Source: Terriglobales bacterium (GTDB lineage Bacteria > Acidobacteriota > Terriglobia > Terriglobales > Acidobacteriaceae). From it: 36,697 nt of DNA. Each line of letters opens with the position of its first letter. Position 1 is the first letter of the stretch. Location of the stretch: NCBI GenBank assembly GCA_035454605.1, contig DATIGQ010000207.1:1-36697 (forward strand), read 5' to 3'. The position numbers and the translations under genes are program-made. This document shows positions 1 to 8,808 of the stretch, one piece after another. The notes under the pieces were generated by a model that did not search any database, was not told the DNA's origin, and was given only the letters and a program-made list of their open reading frames with translations.

Positions 1-172
1 GACCGGGGTGGCGGAGCTGCCCGGGGGCACGGAGATGGTGATGCCGGGGGACAACGTGAACCTGGAAGTGGAGCTGATCACGCCGGTGGCGATGGAGAAG
101 GGGCTGCGGTTCGCTATCCGCGAGGGCGGCCGCACCGTGGGTGCCGGCACCCTCACCGAGATCGTGAAGTGA
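1..172 (+). CDS. tuf: Elongation factor Tu, C-terminal fragment
   Basis: This is the last 56 residues of EF-Tu; the start lies outside the window. EF-Tu is the GTPase that carries aminoacyl-tRNA to the ribosome. The visible part is the end of beta-barrel domain III, recognisable by the near-invariant stretch MVMPGDNV, the [19 protein letters not shown] block and the terminal [10 protein letters not shown]. The frame begins at base 2 and ends at the TGA at 170-172. It sits 66 bp upstream of rpsJ, the usual tuf-S10 arrangement, so co-transcription with the ribosomal operon is likely. Identification rests on direct recognition of the conserved C-terminus. Confidence 0.97.
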   Translation, partial: TGVAELPGGTEMVMPGDNVNLEVELITPVAMEKGLRFAIREGGRTVGAGTLTEIVK

Positions 173-238
173 TTGCAGCATCGACCGCGGTAGTCCAGCC
201 CTTGGGGCGGCTTGCCGCATGATCTTTGAGGAAACACA

Positions 239-568
<330 letters not shown>

Positions 569-590
569 CAGCCGAGTGCAGAGCCTACAG

Positions 591-611
591 TGCCCATCGA
601 ATCGGTGGGCA
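591..611 (+). other. Hairpin between rpsJ and rplC
   Basis: TGCCCA (591-596) pairs with TGGGCA (606-611), and the inner TC/GG pairs may extend the stem to 8 bp. No T-run follows, so it is not an intrinsic terminator. It lies just upstream of the GAGGG ribosome-binding region of rplC and could influence rplC translation or mRNA stability. Function is unknown. Confidence 0.4.
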
Positions 612-632
612 TGATGAGGGAAAACAGGGAAC

Positions 633-1355
633 ATGATTAACGGAATTTTGGGCAAAAAAGTCGGCATGACGCAGCTCTTCGATGACCAGGGCGACGTTCA
701 CCCGGTCACCGTGCTGCAGGCCGGTCCCTGCATCGTCACCCAGCGCAAGACGGCGGCGCGCGACGGCTATGACGCCGCGCAGATCGGCTTGGTCGAATTC
801 GTCAAGGAGAGCCGGCTCTCGCAACCCGAGCGCGGACACCTGGCCAAGCACAGCCTGCCTCCCATGCGCTTCCTGCGGGAAGTGCCGGTGGAGACCGCCG
901 GAGAAGGCGACAAGGTCAAGGCCGGCGACCGTGTCCTGGTGGACATCTTCCAGGACGAGAAGTACGTGGACATCATCGGCACCAGCAAGGGACGCGGATT
1001 CGCGGGCGTCGTGCGCCGGCATAATTTCGGCGGCGGCCCCCGGTCGCACGGGCACATGTTCCAGGTGCAGGGCTCCATCGGCGCCTCCTCGTTCCCGTCG
1101 CGCGTCTTCCCGGGACAGCGCATGTCGGGACACATGGGCAACCAGCACGTTACGGTGCGCAACCTGCGCGTCCTGGGCGTCGACCTGGAAGAGAACCTGC
1201 TCGTCGTCGAAGGCGCCGTGCCCGGTCCCAGGAACGGCTACGTGGTCATCACCAAGGCTCTGAAGCCGCCGCGTGAACACCGCGGTTTCATTGAGAGCGC
1301 CTCGGTGGATCCGCTGAAAGCGGCCAAGAAGGCGGCCGCAGGCAAGAAGCGTTAA
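633..1355 (+). CDS. rplC: 50S ribosomal protein L3
   Basis: L3 is an early-assembling 23S rRNA binding protein whose central loop reaches toward the peptidyl transferase centre. The N-terminus [17 protein letters not shown] and the central [12 protein letters not shown] / [18 protein letters not shown] blocks are diagnostic. At 240 residues it is longer than the E. coli protein (209), mostly from insertions and an Ala/Lys-rich tail ending [11 protein letters not shown]. The ATG at 633 has an AGGGAA-type purine run upstream. rplD follows after 11 bp, so the two are translationally close. Confidence 0.97.
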   Translation: MINGILGKKVGMTQLFDDQGDVHPVTVLQAGPCIVTQRKTAARDGYDAAQIGLVEFVKESRLSQPERGHLAKHSLPPMRFLREVPVETAGEGDKVKAGDRVLVDIFQDEKYVDIIGTSKGRGFAGVVRRHNFGGGPRSHGHMFQVQGSIGASSFPSRVFPGQRMSGHMGNQHVTVRNLRVLGVDLEENLLVVEGAVPGPRNGYVVITKALKPPREHRGFIESASVDPLKAAKKAAAGKKR

Positions 1356-1366
1356 TCGGAATCGTT

Positions 1367-2026
1367 ATGGCGAAAATCGACGTACTCGATCTGAACGGCA
1401 AGAAAGTGGGCAGCATGGAGCTGGCCGACGAGGTCTTCGGCCGCGTCAACGCCGCCTTGCTGTGGGAGGCCGTGCGCCACTTCCGCGCCGCGCAGCGCTC
1501 CGGCACTCACAAGACCAAGGGCCGTGGCGAAGTGGCTGGCTCGGGCAAGAAGTTGTGGCGGCAAAAGGGAACCGGGCGCGCCCGCATGGGCTCCATCCGC
1601 TCTCCCATCTGGCGGCACGGCGGCACCGTCCACGGGCCGCAGCCCCGCTCCTATGACTTCACCTTCCCGCGCAAGAAGCTGCAGGGCGCGTTGCGCTCCG
1701 CCCTGGCCGCCAAGCTGGAAGACGGCAAGCTGACCGTGGTCGAAAGCTTCGAACTCCAGCAGCCCAAGACCAAGGAGTTCCGCAAGGCGCTCGACGCCCT
1801 GCAGGTCGAAAAGACCGCATTGATCGTGGATGGCGCCGCGGAGAATCGGAACCTCGAGCTCAGCGCGCGCAACCTGGAAGGTGTCGAGATGGTGCGCGGC
1901 CACCAGGTGCATCCCTATCACCTGCTGCGCTATGACCGCGCCATCTTCGCCCGGCCCGCGCTGGAGAAGCTGCAGCAGTCGCTCAAGCGCACCGCCTCGC
2001 GTCGCCGCGCTCCGGAGGTGGCCTGA
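1367..2026 (+). CDS. rplD: 50S ribosomal protein L4
   Basis: L4 binds 23S rRNA and lines the exit tunnel; in E. coli it also autoregulates the S10 operon. The extended tunnel loop is visible as KTKGRGEVAGSGKKLWRQKG followed by TGRARMGSIRSPIWRHGG, and PRSYDFTFPRKKLQGALRSAL is typical. Length is 219 residues, slightly above the usual 200-210. The stop TGA overlaps the ATG of rplW by one base (TGATG), indicating translational coupling. L4-mediated leader regulation cannot be judged here because the operon promoter is outside the window. Confidence 0.96.
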   Translation: MAKIDVLDLNGKKVGSMELADEVFGRVNAALLWEAVRHFRAAQRSGTHKTKGRGEVAGSGKKLWRQKGTGRARMGSIRSPIWRHGGTVHGPQPRSYDFTFPRKKLQGALRSALAAKLEDGKLTVVESFELQQPKTKEFRKALDALQVEKTALIVDGAAENRNLELSARNLEGVEMVRGHQVHPYHLLRYDRAIFARPALEKLQQSLKRTASRRRAPEVA

Positions 2027-2319
2027 TGAAGTCGGCTTACCAGATTATCCGTCGCCCGGTCATCACCGAAAAAGGATTGGGCGTGAAAGAGACCCAGGCC
2101 ACGCTGGTCTTCGAGGTCGCCTCGAAGGCCACCAAGACCGAAGTCAAGGAAGCGGTCGAAGCCATCTTCAAGGTCAAGGTGGCTTCCGTGCGTACCGCGA
2201 ACTTCCCCGGCAAGGAGCGCCGCCGCGGACGGTTCGCCGGCTACCGCCCCGACTACAAGAAGGCTTTTGTCCGCCTGAAGTCGGGCGAGAAGATGCCCGA
2301 GTACGCGCAGAACATGTAG
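2026..2319 (+). CDS. rplW: 50S ribosomal protein L23
   Basis: L23 sits at the tunnel exit and is the docking point for trigger factor and SRP. The 97-residue product has the family start YQIIRRPVITEKG and the ferredoxin-like core ending in RRGRFAGYRPDYKKAFVRLKSGEK. The start ATG overlaps the rplD stop. The 27-bp spacer to rplB begins with purine-rich 7-bp words (GAGAGCA, GAAAGCG), too short to call a repeat with confidence but matching the heptad style seen elsewhere in this window. Confidence 0.96.
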   Translation: MKSAYQIIRRPVITEKGLGVKETQATLVFEVASKATKTEVKEAVEAIFKVKVASVRTANFPGKERRRGRFAGYRPDYKKAFVRLKSGEKMPEYAQNM

Positions 2320-2346
2320 TGGAGAGCAGAAAGCGAAACTTGATTT

Positions 2347-3171
2347 ATGGCGATTAAAACTTACAGACCGGTCACCGCGACGCGACGCGTGCAAACCACG
2401 CTCGCCAACGACGACTTGACCACCGATCGTCCGTACAAGCCTTTGACGGCCCCGCTGAAGAAGACCGGCGGACGCCGCAACGCGGGCGACGTCACCATCT
2501 GGCACCGTGGCGGCGGACACAAGCGCAAGCTCCGCCTCATCGACTTCAAACGCGACAAGGCCGGTGTTCCCGCTCGTGTCGCCTCCGTCGAGTACGATCC
2601 CAATCGTTCCGCTCGCATCGCCCTGCTCGAGTATGCCGACGGCGAGAAGCGCTACATCCTCCAGCCCATGGGCCTGGAGGTCGGCCAGAAAGTCGTGAGC
2701 GGTCCTGAGGCGGACATCCTGGTGGGCAACGCCCTGCCGCTGCGCAACATTCCGCCCGGCACCACCATCCACAACATTGAACTCCGCCCTGGCAAGGGTG
2801 GGCAGATGGTGCGCTCCGCCGGCGGTGCCGCGCAGTTGGTCGCCAAGGAAGGCGACTACGCCCTGATCAAGCTGCCATCCGGCGAAACCCGCAAGGTGCT
2901 GGTGGACTGCATGGCCACCATCGGCCAGGTCGGCAACCTGGACCACGAGAACATTGCCATCGGCAAGGCCGGTCGCCGCCGCTGGATGGGCATCCGGCCC
3001 ACCAACCGCGGCGTGGTCATGAACCCGGTGGACCATCCGCACGGCGGCGGCGAGGGCAAAACCAGTGGCGGTCGCCACCCGGTCACCCCCTGGGGCCAGC
3101 CCACGCGCGGCTACAAGACGCGGAACAACAAGCGCACGGACCGCTTCATCGTCCAGCGCCGAACCAAGTAA
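2347..3171 (+). CDS. rplB: 50S ribosomal protein L2
   Basis: L2 is a universally conserved 23S rRNA binding protein needed for subunit association and peptidyl transferase assembly. At 274 residues it has the standard length. Diagnostic segments are [20 protein letters not shown] near the N-terminus and, at the C-terminus, [20 protein letters not shown], which contains the conserved histidines of the catalytic-centre region. ATG at 2347 follows the AAGCGAAACTTGATTT spacer, which has no strong Shine-Dalgarno. It is followed by a 29-bp spacer built of heptads and then rpsS. Confidence 0.97.
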   Translation: MAIKTYRPVTATRRVQTTLANDDLTTDRPYKPLTAPLKKTGGRRNAGDVTIWHRGGGHKRKLRLIDFKRDKAGVPARVASVEYDPNRSARIALLEYADGEKRYILQPMGLEVGQKVVSGPEADILVGNALPLRNIPPGTTIHNIELRPGKGGQMVRSAGGAAQLVAKEGDYALIKLPSGETRKVLVDCMATIGQVGNLDHENIAIGKAGRRRWMGIRPTNRGVVMNPVDHPHGGGEGKTSGGRHPVTPWGQPTRGYKTRNNKRTDRFIVQRRTK

Positions 3172-3173
3172 CG

Positions 3174-3200
3174 GAGAACTGGGAACTGAGAACTTAACTT
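3174..3200 (+). repeat. Heptad repeat array, rplB-rpsS spacer
   Basis: Three consecutive 7-bp words of the form GRGAACT (GAGAACT at 3174-3180, GGGAACT, GAGAACT) plus a partial TAACTT fill nearly the whole spacer and touch the rpsS ATG. No other ribosome-binding sequence lies between them and the start, so the GGGA/GAGA part of the words probably serves as a weak Shine-Dalgarno. Confidence 0.75.
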
Positions 3201-3578
3201 ATGGCGCGTTCTACTAAAAAAGGACCTTACGTCGAGCAGCGGCTCCTGGCCCGTGTCGAGGCCATGAACCAGCGCAACGAGAAGAAAGTGCTGCGCACCT
3301 GGTCGCGACGCTCCACCGTGGTGCCGGAGATGGTGGGCCACACCCTGGCCGTCCACAACGGCAAGAAGTTCATCCCGGTGTACGTCACCGAGAACATGGT
3401 GGGGCACAAGCTGGGTGAGTTCAGCCACACCCGCATCTTCAAGGCGCACTCCATGAGGGCCGCCACGGAAACCGTGGCCAAGCCGGCTGGCGTGCCCGGC
3501 GGTCCGGGCGCCATCGTGCCCTCGGCTCCGGCCGGCGGTGCGGCTCCTCCGGCGGCCCCGGCGGCGCCCAAGGCGTAG
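3201..3578 (+). CDS. rpsS: 30S ribosomal protein S19, with Ala/Pro-rich tail
   Basis: S19 is a 30S head protein contacting S13 and bridging to the 50S. Residues 1-90 are typical: [15 protein letters not shown] at the N-terminus and [29 protein letters not shown] in the core, then [11 protein letters not shown]. The 125-residue product is about 30 residues longer than most S19 proteins (about 92). The extra C-terminus is low complexity, rich in Ala, Pro and Gly (for example [16 protein letters not shown]). rplV begins 10 bp after the stop. Confidence 0.96.
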   Translation: MARSTKKGPYVEQRLLARVEAMNQRNEKKVLRTWSRRSTVVPEMVGHTLAVHNGKKFIPVYVTENMVGHKLGEFSHTRIFKAHSMRAATETVAKPAGVPGGPGAIVPSAPAGGAAPPAAPAAPKA

Positions 3579-3588
3579 GAGAAGAACC

Positions 3589-4011
3589 ATGGAATTTCGT
3601 GCTGAGGCAAAATTCGTTCGCGTCTCGCCCCAGAAGGCGCGCCTGGTCCTCGACCTGATCCAGGGACGCCAGGTGGAGGACGCGCTCAACACTCTGGCCT
3701 TCACCCGCAAGGGTTGCGTGCCGGACGTCAGCAAGGTGTTGCACTCGGCCATCCAGAACGCCAGCTACCTCAGCCAGGAAAAGGGACTGGACGTCGACCT
3801 GGACCGGCTGTACGTCAAGCGCGCCGTGGCCAACGAAGGCCCGCGCATGAAGCGCATCCGGCCGGCCCCCATGGGTCGTGCTTTCCGCTACCAGCGGCGC
3901 ATGGCGCATATCGAGATCGCGCTCGCCGAGCGTGGCCGGGGAAACGCCCCCGCCAGGGAAGCCACCGCTCCTAAAGCGGTCGCCGGGAAGAAATCGAAAG
4001 GGAAGAGGTAA
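3589..4011 (+). CDS. rplV: 50S ribosomal protein L22
   Basis: L22 binds all 23S rRNA domains and forms part of the exit-tunnel constriction with L4. The product of 140 residues starts [20 protein letters not shown], the expected N-terminus, and carries the tunnel-hairpin region [22 protein letters not shown] at 3589 follows AGGAGAAGAACC, a good Shine-Dalgarno. An upstream in-frame start inside rpsS would only add an Arg-rich shadow peptide and is rejected. The C-terminus has a Lys/Ala-rich extension of roughly 20-25 residues. rpsC starts 4 bp later. Confidence 0.96.
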   Translation: MEFRAEAKFVRVSPQKARLVLDLIQGRQVEDALNTLAFTRKGCVPDVSKVLHSAIQNASYLSQEKGLDVDLDRLYVKRAVANEGPRMKRIRPAPMGRAFRYQRRMAHIEIALAERGRGNAPAREATAPKAVAGKKSKGKR

Positions 4012-4015
4012 GCAG

Positions 4016-4675
4016 ATGGGACAGAAGGTTCATCCATACGGATTCCGCCTCGGCTACAACAAGCCGTGGAAATCACGCTGGTTCGTGGTGCGCGACTACG
4101 ACAAGCTGTTGTACGAGGACGTCAAGCTGAAGGCCGAGCTCAAGGAGAAACTCCGTGGCGCCGGCGTCAGCTCCATCGAGATTGAGCGTCCCGGCAACAA
4201 GCTGCGCATCATCATCCGCACCGCCCGGCCGGGCATCATCATCGGCCGCAAGGGCGCGGAGATCGACAAGCTCAAGCAGGAGCTGCAAAAGCGTACCTCG
4301 CGCGAGATCTATATCGACATTCAGGAAGTCCACAAGCCGGAGCTCGACGCCCAGCTCGTGTCCGAGAACATTGCGCTGCAACTGGAAAAGCGCGTCGGCT
4401 TCCGCCGCGCCATGCGCAAGGCCGTGGACTCCGCGTTGCGGTTCGGCTGCAAGGGCATCAAGGTGCGTGTCGGCGGTCGTCTGAACGGCAATGAGATTGC
4501 CCGCTCGGAGTGGTACCTGCAGGGCCGCCTGCCTTTGCACACCCTCCGTGCCGACATCGATTACGGCTTCACCGAGGCCAAGACCACTTACGGCGTGATT
4601 GGCGTGAAGTGCTGGATCTACAAGGGCGAGATCCTCGGCCAGAAGAAGCGCCAGCCGCAGGCGGCGGGGTTCTAG
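4016..4675 (+). CDS. rpsC: 30S ribosomal protein S3
   Basis: S3 is a head protein at the mRNA entry channel with helicase activity. The 219-residue product begins [20 protein letters not shown], the classic start. It has a KH domain with [14 protein letters not shown] around residues 77-90 and the C-terminal domain block [20 protein letters not shown] followed by [16 protein letters not shown] at 4016 lies 4 bp after the rplV stop, with GGAAGAGGTAAGCAG upstream. Longer upstream readings run through rplV in another frame and are not credible. Confidence 0.97.
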   Translation: MGQKVHPYGFRLGYNKPWKSRWFVVRDYDKLLYEDVKLKAELKEKLRGAGVSSIEIERPGNKLRIIIRTARPGIIIGRKGAEIDKLKQELQKRTSREIYIDIQEVHKPELDAQLVSENIALQLEKRVGFRRAMRKAVDSALRFGCKGIKVRVGGRLNGNEIARSEWYLQGRLPLHTLRADIDYGFTEAKTTYGVIGVKCWIYKGEILGQKKRQPQAAGF

Positions 4676-4688
4676 GAGAACGGCGACC

Positions 4689-5105
4689 ATGCTGATGCCC
4701 AAGAAAGTCAAGTACCGCAAGCAGCAGCGCGGCCGCATGCGCGGCAAGGCCTGGCGCGGTTCCGAGCTCGCCTTCGGCGATTACGGCTTGAAGGTGCTCG
4801 AACCCGGTTGGATCACCGACCGCCAGATCGAAGCCAGTCGCGTGGCCATGACCCGCTTCGTCAAGCGGGGTGGCAAGGTGTGGTTGCGCCTGTTCCCGGA
4901 TAAGCCCGTGACCAAGAAGCCGGCGGAAACCCGCATGGGCAAGGGCAAGGGCGCGCCCGACCACTGGGTTGCGGTGGTGCGGCCGGGCAAGATCCTGTTC
5001 GAGATGGAAGGCGTCACCGCGACGGAAGCGGCGGAAGCTTTGCGCCTGGCCGCGCACAAGCTCCCGCTCCGTACCCGGATGGTTTCCCGCGCGGGAGCGC
5101 ACTGA
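4689..5105 (+). CDS. rplP: 50S ribosomal protein L16
   Basis: L16 organises the A-site region of the 50S subunit. The 138-residue product has the expected length and the family N-terminus [18 protein letters not shown], plus the conserved [22 protein letters not shown] block. ATG at 4689 is chosen because family members usually begin ML(M/Q)PK; a second ATG two codons in is possible. GGAGAACGGCGACC upstream gives a reasonable ribosome-binding site. rpmC follows after 14 bp. Confidence 0.97.
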   Translation: MLMPKKVKYRKQQRGRMRGKAWRGSELAFGDYGLKVLEPGWITDRQIEASRVAMTRFVKRGGKVWLRLFPDKPVTKKPAETRMGKGKGAPDHWVAVVRPGKILFEMEGVTATEAAEALRLAAHKLPLRTRMVSRAGAH

Positions 5106-5119
5106 GTCGGAGGAGAGCC

Positions 5120-5410
5120 ATGGCAGCGAAGCGAGCAGCGCAGCGCAAGAGCGAGGTCGGGCAGTCCACTGCCGTCCTGCGCCATGAGAACCGCCGGGCG
5201 GAGAAGTTCCGTAACCTCTCCCCGGCCGAGCTCACGCACCACCAGCGCGAGCTCCAGGACCAGCTCTTCCGCCTGAAGTTCCAGATGAAGATGGGCCAGA
5301 CCGAGAGCCTCAAGAAGATTCAGGAGCTGCGGCGCAACCTGGCGCGGGTCAAGACCATCCAGCGCGCCCGTGATTTGGGTCTCGAATCGGTCGGAACGGA
5401 GAAAAAGTAG
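5120..5410 (+). CDS. rpmC: 50S ribosomal protein L29, N-terminally extended
   Basis: L29 lies near the tunnel exit beside L23. The core from about residue 30 is typical: [20 protein letters not shown], then [14 protein letters not shown] and the helix ending RRNLARVKT. The product has 96 residues where 60-70 are usual; the extra 29 residues at the N-terminus are basic and Ala-rich. ATG at 5120 has an excellent GGAGGAG Shine-Dalgarno at the right distance, and there is no ATG at the usual core start, so the extension is likely real. rpsQ begins 3 bp after the stop. Confidence 0.92.
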   Translation: MAAKRAAQRKSEVGQSTAVLRHENRRAEKFRNLSPAELTHHQRELQDQLFRLKFQMKMGQTESLKKIQELRRNLARVKTIQRARDLGLESVGTEKK

Positions 5411-5413
5411 TCC

Positions 5414-5722
5414 ATGACCCAGGAAGCATCCAAGCACGTGAAGTCGCGCAAGGTTCGCGTCGGGGAAGTGGTCTCCACCAAGATGCAGAAGACCATCGTG
5501 GTCGAAGTGACCAGTCAGAAGGCGCACCCGCTCTACCGTCGCGTCTTGAAGCGGTCGCGCCGGTTTTACGCCCACGACGAGAAAGGGCAGGCCCGTGTCG
5601 GCGATATTGTGCGCATCGAGGAGACCCGCCCGCTCTCGCGTCTGAAGCGTTGGCGGCTCAAGGAGATTGTGCGTCGCTCGGCCTTGGTGCCCGAGCGTGT
5701 CGAGGAGGCCCAGGCTTCCTGA
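5414..5722 (+). CDS. rpsQ: 30S ribosomal protein S17
   Basis: S17 is a primary 16S rRNA binding OB-fold protein. The conserved blocks [47 protein letters not shown] and the ending KRWRLKEIV are clear. At 102 residues it has short N- and C-terminal extensions relative to E. coli (84). ATG at 5414 lies three bases after the rpmC stop, implying coupled translation. rplN follows after 26 bp. Confidence 0.96.
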   Translation: MTQEASKHVKSRKVRVGEVVSTKMQKTIVVEVTSQKAHPLYRRVLKRSRRFYAHDEKGQARVGDIVRIEETRPLSRLKRWRLKEIVRRSALVPERVEEAQAS

Positions 5723-5748
5723 TCGGCGGCCCTACGGGAGATGACACC

Positions 5749-6120
5749 ATGGCAGTCATGATGCGATCCATGCTCGAGGTGGCCGATAACTCCGGCGCCC
5801 GCAAGCTGCAGATGATCCTGCCGCTCGGCGGGCACACCGGGCTCTCGGCCGGTCTGGGCGACGTGATCACGGCCAGCGTCAAGGAGGCCTCGCCCGATAG
5901 CCAGGTCAAGAAGGGAAAGGTGGTCAGGGCGGTCGTGGTCCGCACCCGCAAGGAGCATCGCCGTCGCGATGGGACCTACATCCGCTTCGACCAGAACGCC
6001 GCCGTGCTCATCAACGAGGCCGGCGAGCCCGTCGGCACCCGCGTCTTCGGACCGGTCGCCCGCGAGCTGCGTGAAAAAAAGTTCTTGAAGATTGTGTCCC
6101 TCGCTCCCGAAGTGCTTTGA
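5749..6120 (+). CDS. rplN: 50S ribosomal protein L14
   Basis: L14 forms intersubunit bridges with 16S rRNA. The 123-residue product has the standard length and the family start [14 protein letters not shown] preceded by MAVMMRS. It ends [18 protein letters not shown], which is highly typical. ATG at 5749 is preceded by GGGAG at 5736-5740, 8 bp away; an out-of-frame ATG at 5741 is ignored. The next gene, rplX, is 100 bp away across a long heptad repeat array. Confidence 0.97.
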   Translation: MAVMMRSMLEVADNSGARKLQMILPLGGHTGLSAGLGDVITASVKEASPDSQVKKGKVVRAVVVRTRKEHRRRDGTYIRFDQNAAVLINEAGEPVGTRVFGPVARELREKKFLKIVSLAPEVL

Positions 6121-6126
6121 GGGCTC

Positions 6127-6217
6127 GAACGAGAGACGAGAAAGTGAAACAAGGTTTAGCTAACAGCCAAAAGCCAAGAGCTGGGGGCTGTGAGCTAGAA
6201 ACTAGGAGCTAGAAGCT
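6127..6217 (+). repeat. 13-unit heptad repeat array, rplN-rplX spacer
   Basis: From 6127 to 6217 the spacer divides exactly into thirteen 7-bp words. The last nine (6155-6217) mostly follow NNNAGCT or NNNAGCC, for example TTTAGCT at 6155-6161, AGGAGCT at 6204-6210 and AGAAGCT at 6211-6217. The first four are a purine-rich variant with GAG/GA in phase. The array ends three bases before the rplX ATG, and AGGAG within it (6204-6208) is the only plausible Shine-Dalgarno, at an unusually long 12-nt spacing. Confidence 0.85.
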
Positions 6218-6220
6218 TCC

Positions 6221-6544
6221 ATGCACGTACGCGTAGACATTCGGCGCAACGACACGGTGCGGGTCATCACCGGGCGCGACAAGGGCAAGGAGGGGCGCGT
6301 GCTCCGCGTCTTCCCCGGCGACCGCAAGGTGCTGGTCGAGCACGTTGCCATGGTGAAGAAGAACGTTCGCCCCAACCCGCAGCGCAACATCAAGGGCGGC
6401 GTGGCCGAGCAGGAGAGCCGCATCTCGATCTCCAACGTCATGCTCGTCTGCCCCAGTTGCGGGCCGGTGCGCATCGGGCATGACCACCGCGGCGACCGCA
6501 GGGTGCGCGTCTGCCGCAAGTGCGGCACCACATTGGATAAGTAA
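6221..6544 (+). CDS. rplX: 50S ribosomal protein L24, zinc-ribbon form
   Basis: L24 initiates 50S assembly. The KOW motif is visible as RRNDTVRVITGRDKGKEGRV near residues 8-27, followed by KVLVEHVAMVKKNVRPN. The 107-residue product carries a C-terminal CPSC...CRKCG set (C77, C80, C98, C101), a zinc-ribbon-like tail found in many bacterial L24 proteins but absent from E. coli. ATG at 6221 immediately follows the heptad array. Spacers on both sides are heptad repeats, so this gene is embedded in repeat-derived untranslated RNA. Confidence 0.96.
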   Translation: MHVRVDIRRNDTVRVITGRDKGKEGRVLRVFPGDRKVLVEHVAMVKKNVRPNPQRNIKGGVAEQESRISISNVMLVCPSCGPVRIGHDHRGDRRVRVCRKCGTTLDK

Positions 6545-6546
6545 CG

Positions 6547-6580
6547 GAGAGCGGAAAGCGGATAGCTGAGAGCGGAACCT
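6547..6580 (+). repeat. Heptad repeat array, rplX-rplE spacer
   Basis: Four 7-bp words (GAGAGCG, GAAAGCG, GATAGCT, GAGAGCG) plus a six-base remainder occupy the spacer and abut the rplE ATG at 6581. The word family differs from the adjacent rplN-rplX array in sequence but keeps the period. Any Shine-Dalgarno for rplE must come from the GAGAGCGGA part. Confidence 0.78.
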
Positions 6581-7126
6581 ATGCCAGCCAGATTACGAGA
6601 GAAGTTCAAATCCGAAGTGGCTCCGGCCCTGATGAAGGAGTTCAGCTTCAAGAACCCCATGGCCGTGCCGCGCCTCGAGAAGATCGTTGTCAACCTGGGC
6701 GTGGGCGAAGCCACCCAGAACGTCAAGGTGCTGGACCCGGCCGTGCACGAGCTCACCCAGATCGCCGGCCAGAAGCCGGTCATCACCCGCGCCAAGAAGT
6801 CGATTGCCGCCTTCAAGGTGCGCGCCGGCATGCCCATCGGGGTGATGGTGACCCTGCGTGGCGACCGCATGTACGAGTTCTTCGACCGGCTGGTGAACAT
6901 TGCCCTGCCGCGCGTGCGCGACTTTCGCGGCCTCTCCACGCGCTCTTTCGACGGCCGCGGCAACTACACCCTGGGTTTGCGCGAGCAGCTGATTTTCCCG
7001 GAGATTGACTACGCCAAGGTCGACAAGCTCAAGGGTATGAACGTAACCATCGTCACCACGGCGCGGAATGACGCCGAGGCCCGTGCCCTGCTCAAGCATC
7101 TGGGCATGCCATTCAGAGGAAATTGA
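6581..7126 (+). CDS. rplE: 50S ribosomal protein L5
   Basis: L5 binds 5S rRNA in the central protuberance and contacts P-site tRNA. The 181-residue product is of standard length and shows [20 protein letters not shown], the [19 protein letters not shown] block, and [22 protein letters not shown] at 6581 follows a heptad array rather than a spacer with a classic Shine-Dalgarno. rpsN-type-Z starts 9 bp after the stop, with AGGAAATC between. Confidence 0.97.
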   Translation: MPARLREKFKSEVAPALMKEFSFKNPMAVPRLEKIVVNLGVGEATQNVKVLDPAVHELTQIAGQKPVITRAKKSIAAFKVRAGMPIGVMVTLRGDRMYEFFDRLVNIALPRVRDFRGLSTRSFDGRGNYTLGLREQLIFPEIDYAKVDKLKGMNVTIVTTARNDAEARALLKHLGMPFRGN

Positions 7127-7135
7127 CAGGAAATC

Positions 7136-7321
7136 ATGGCCCGAACATCACATGTCGCCAAGGCGAAAAAGAAGCCCAAGTTCTCCACCCGTCAGCACAA
7201 CCGCTGCAGTCTGTGCGGCCGCCCGCGCGCTTTCCTGCGCAAGTTCGGCATTTGCCGGCTTTGCTTCCGCAGGTTGGCGCTGCAGGGGGAGATCCCGGGC
7301 GTTTCCAAGTCGTCCTGGTAG
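7136..7321 (+). CDS. rpsZ: 30S ribosomal protein S14, zinc-binding type Z
   Basis: This is the short S14 paralogue (61 residues) that binds zinc, in contrast with the roughly 100-residue zinc-free form. The zinc ligands are C24, C27, C40 and C43 in [10 protein letters not shown] and GICRLCFR. It ends with the typical [12 protein letters not shown] at 7136 has AGGAAATC upstream. It stands at the usual place between rplE and rpsH. The downstream 115-bp spacer contains a GC-rich inverted repeat and a short heptad-like run. Confidence 0.97.
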   Translation: MARTSHVAKAKKKPKFSTRQHNRCSLCGRPRAFLRKFGICRLCFRRLALQGEIPGVSKSSW

Positions 7322-7346
7322 AAGCCGTGCCGGCTGGGGCCGGCGC

Positions 7347-7373
7347 CGACGTACGAAGTAGGGGTACGAAGTA
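7347..7373 (+). repeat. Short heptad-like run, rpsZ-rpsH spacer
   Basis: CGACGTA, CGAAGTA, a six-base GGGGTA and CGAAGTA again form a short tandem pattern with one deletion slip. It is the weakest member of the heptad class in this window and could be coincidence. The rest of the 115-bp spacer contains GCCGGC-TGGG-GCCGGC upstream, and GAGGTAAGG as ribosome-binding site just before rpsH. Confidence 0.4.
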
Positions 7374-7436
7374 ACGCGAATTTGAACGCCGCCTTCCGGC
7401 TTGTGGAGGGGCGGCCTTAGTGAGGTAAGGATAACG

Positions 7437-7835
7437 ATGAGTGTCACCGACCCGGTCGCGGATTTGCTGGCGCGCATTCGCAATGCCGTCGGCGCCCGCC
7501 ACTCCAAGCTCGATGTGCCCGCTTCCAAGCTGAAGCAGGAGATCTGCCGCATCCTCAAGGAGGAGGGCTACATCGCCAACTTCAAGCTGGTGGAGGAAGG
7601 CGGACGCCGTCTGCTGCGCCTGCACTTGAAGTACGGTCCGGACAGTGAGAGCGTCATCTCCCACCTGGCGCGCATCTCGCGCCCCGGCTGCCGCGTCTAC
7701 GTGGGACGCAATGAGATTCCCCGCGTGCTGGGCGGCATGGGCATCAACATCCTCACCACGCCCAAGGGCGTGATGACCGGCCGCCGCGCCCGCCGTGAAG
7801 GCGTGGGCGGTGAAGTCCTGTGCGAGGTCTGGTAA
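7437..7835 (+). CDS. rpsH: 30S ribosomal protein S8
   Basis: S8 is a primary 16S rRNA binder; in E. coli it represses the spc operon. The 132-residue product starts [17 protein letters not shown], the family N-terminus, and contains [20 protein letters not shown] and the ending [13 protein letters not shown] at 7437 has GAGGTAAGG upstream at proper spacing; a longer in-frame reading from 7401 adds twelve unrelated residues and is not adopted. rplF follows after 25 bp. Confidence 0.97.
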   Translation: MSVTDPVADLLARIRNAVGARHSKLDVPASKLKQEICRILKEEGYIANFKLVEEGGRRLLRLHLKYGPDSESVISHLARISRPGCRVYVGRNEIPRVLGGMGINILTTPKGVMTGRRARREGVGGEVLCEVW

Positions 7836-7860
7836 CCGCGTCGCGAAGCGAGAGACCGTC

Positions 7861-8400
7861 ATGTCGAGAATTGGAAAAAAGCCGATCGCCATCCCCTCCG
7901 GGGTGAACATCCAGGTCAAGGGCAACGTGGTTGCCGTCCAGGGGCCCAAGGGCACGGTGGAGACCGCCCTGCCCGCCGGCATCCGCGTCGAAAAGAAGGA
8001 CGGATTCCTGCAGGCGGTGCGCGAGAGCGACCAACACGCCGCCGTGCACGGGTTGGCCCGCGCGCTGGTGCAGAACGCTGTCAGTGGCGTCACCCAGGGT
8101 TGGACCAAGGAGCTGGAGATCGTGGGCATCGGCTATCGCGCCGAGCTCAAGGGCAAGCACACCGTGGTTTTCAGTTTGGGATTCTCGCATCCCATCGAGT
8201 TCCCGCTGCCCTCGGGCGTCAGCGTCACCATTGACGCCAAGCAGACGCGCCTGACCGTCAGCGGTATCGATCGCCAGAAGGTGGGCCAGGTGGCCGCCGA
8301 CATGCGCGCTCTGCGCCCGCCGGATCCCTACAAGAACAAGGGTGTCCGCTACTTCGGCGAGCGCCTGAAGAAGAAGGTCGGAAAGACGGGTGCGAAATGA
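7861..8400 (+). CDS. rplF: 50S ribosomal protein L6
   Basis: L6 lies near the factor-binding site of the 50S. The 179-residue product has the standard length, the start [15 protein letters not shown], and the C-terminal signature [19 protein letters not shown] at 7861 follows AAGCGAGAGACCGTC. An upstream in-frame reading through rpsH is rejected. Its stop TGA overlaps the ATG of rplR (ATGA), a four-base translational coupling overlap. Confidence 0.97.
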   Translation: MSRIGKKPIAIPSGVNIQVKGNVVAVQGPKGTVETALPAGIRVEKKDGFLQAVRESDQHAAVHGLARALVQNAVSGVTQGWTKELEIVGIGYRAELKGKHTVVFSLGFSHPIEFPLPSGVSVTIDAKQTRLTVSGIDRQKVGQVAADMRALRPPDPYKNKGVRYFGERLKKKVGKTGAK

Positions 8401-8789
8401 TTGCCAAACCTTCCAAGAACGCTGTGCGGCAGCGTATCCACCAGCGGATCCGCCGCAAGCTGATGGGTACGGCCGAGCGGCCGCGTCTGAACGTCTACCG
8501 CTCGCTGAACCACATCTACGCCCAGCTCATCAACGACCTCGACGGCGTCACGCTCGTTGCCGCCAACTCGCTCGAGCCTTCCGAGGGCGCGAAGGGCGCC
8601 AAGGCCGGGAAGGGTGCGCGGCCCACGGGCGGTAACGTCGCTTCGGCCAAGGATGTCGGAAAGCGCTTGGCCGCGCGTGCCAAGGAAAAGGGAGTGTCCA
8701 AGGTTGTGTTCGACCGCGGTGGTTACCTCTACCACGGACGCATCAGAGCCTTGGCCGATGCTGCCCGGGAAGCAGGATTGCAGTTCTAG
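8397..8789 (+). CDS. rplR: 50S ribosomal protein L18
   Basis: L18 carries 5S rRNA to the ribosome with L5. The 130-residue product has [20 protein letters not shown], the [20 protein letters not shown] block, and the C-terminal [19 protein letters not shown]. It starts by ATGA overlap with rplF. A Gly/Ala/Lys-rich insertion (roughly residues 60-80, [16 protein letters not shown]) makes it slightly longer than the usual 117-122 residues. rpsE follows after 19 bp. Confidence 0.96.
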   Translation: MIAKPSKNAVRQRIHQRIRRKLMGTAERPRLNVYRSLNHIYAQLINDLDGVTLVAANSLEPSEGAKGAKAGKGARPTGGNVASAKDVGKRLAARAKEKGVSKVVFDRGGYLYHGRIRALADAAREAGLQF

Positions 8790-8808
8790 CCCAATTTTGA
8801 GAGAGCGG

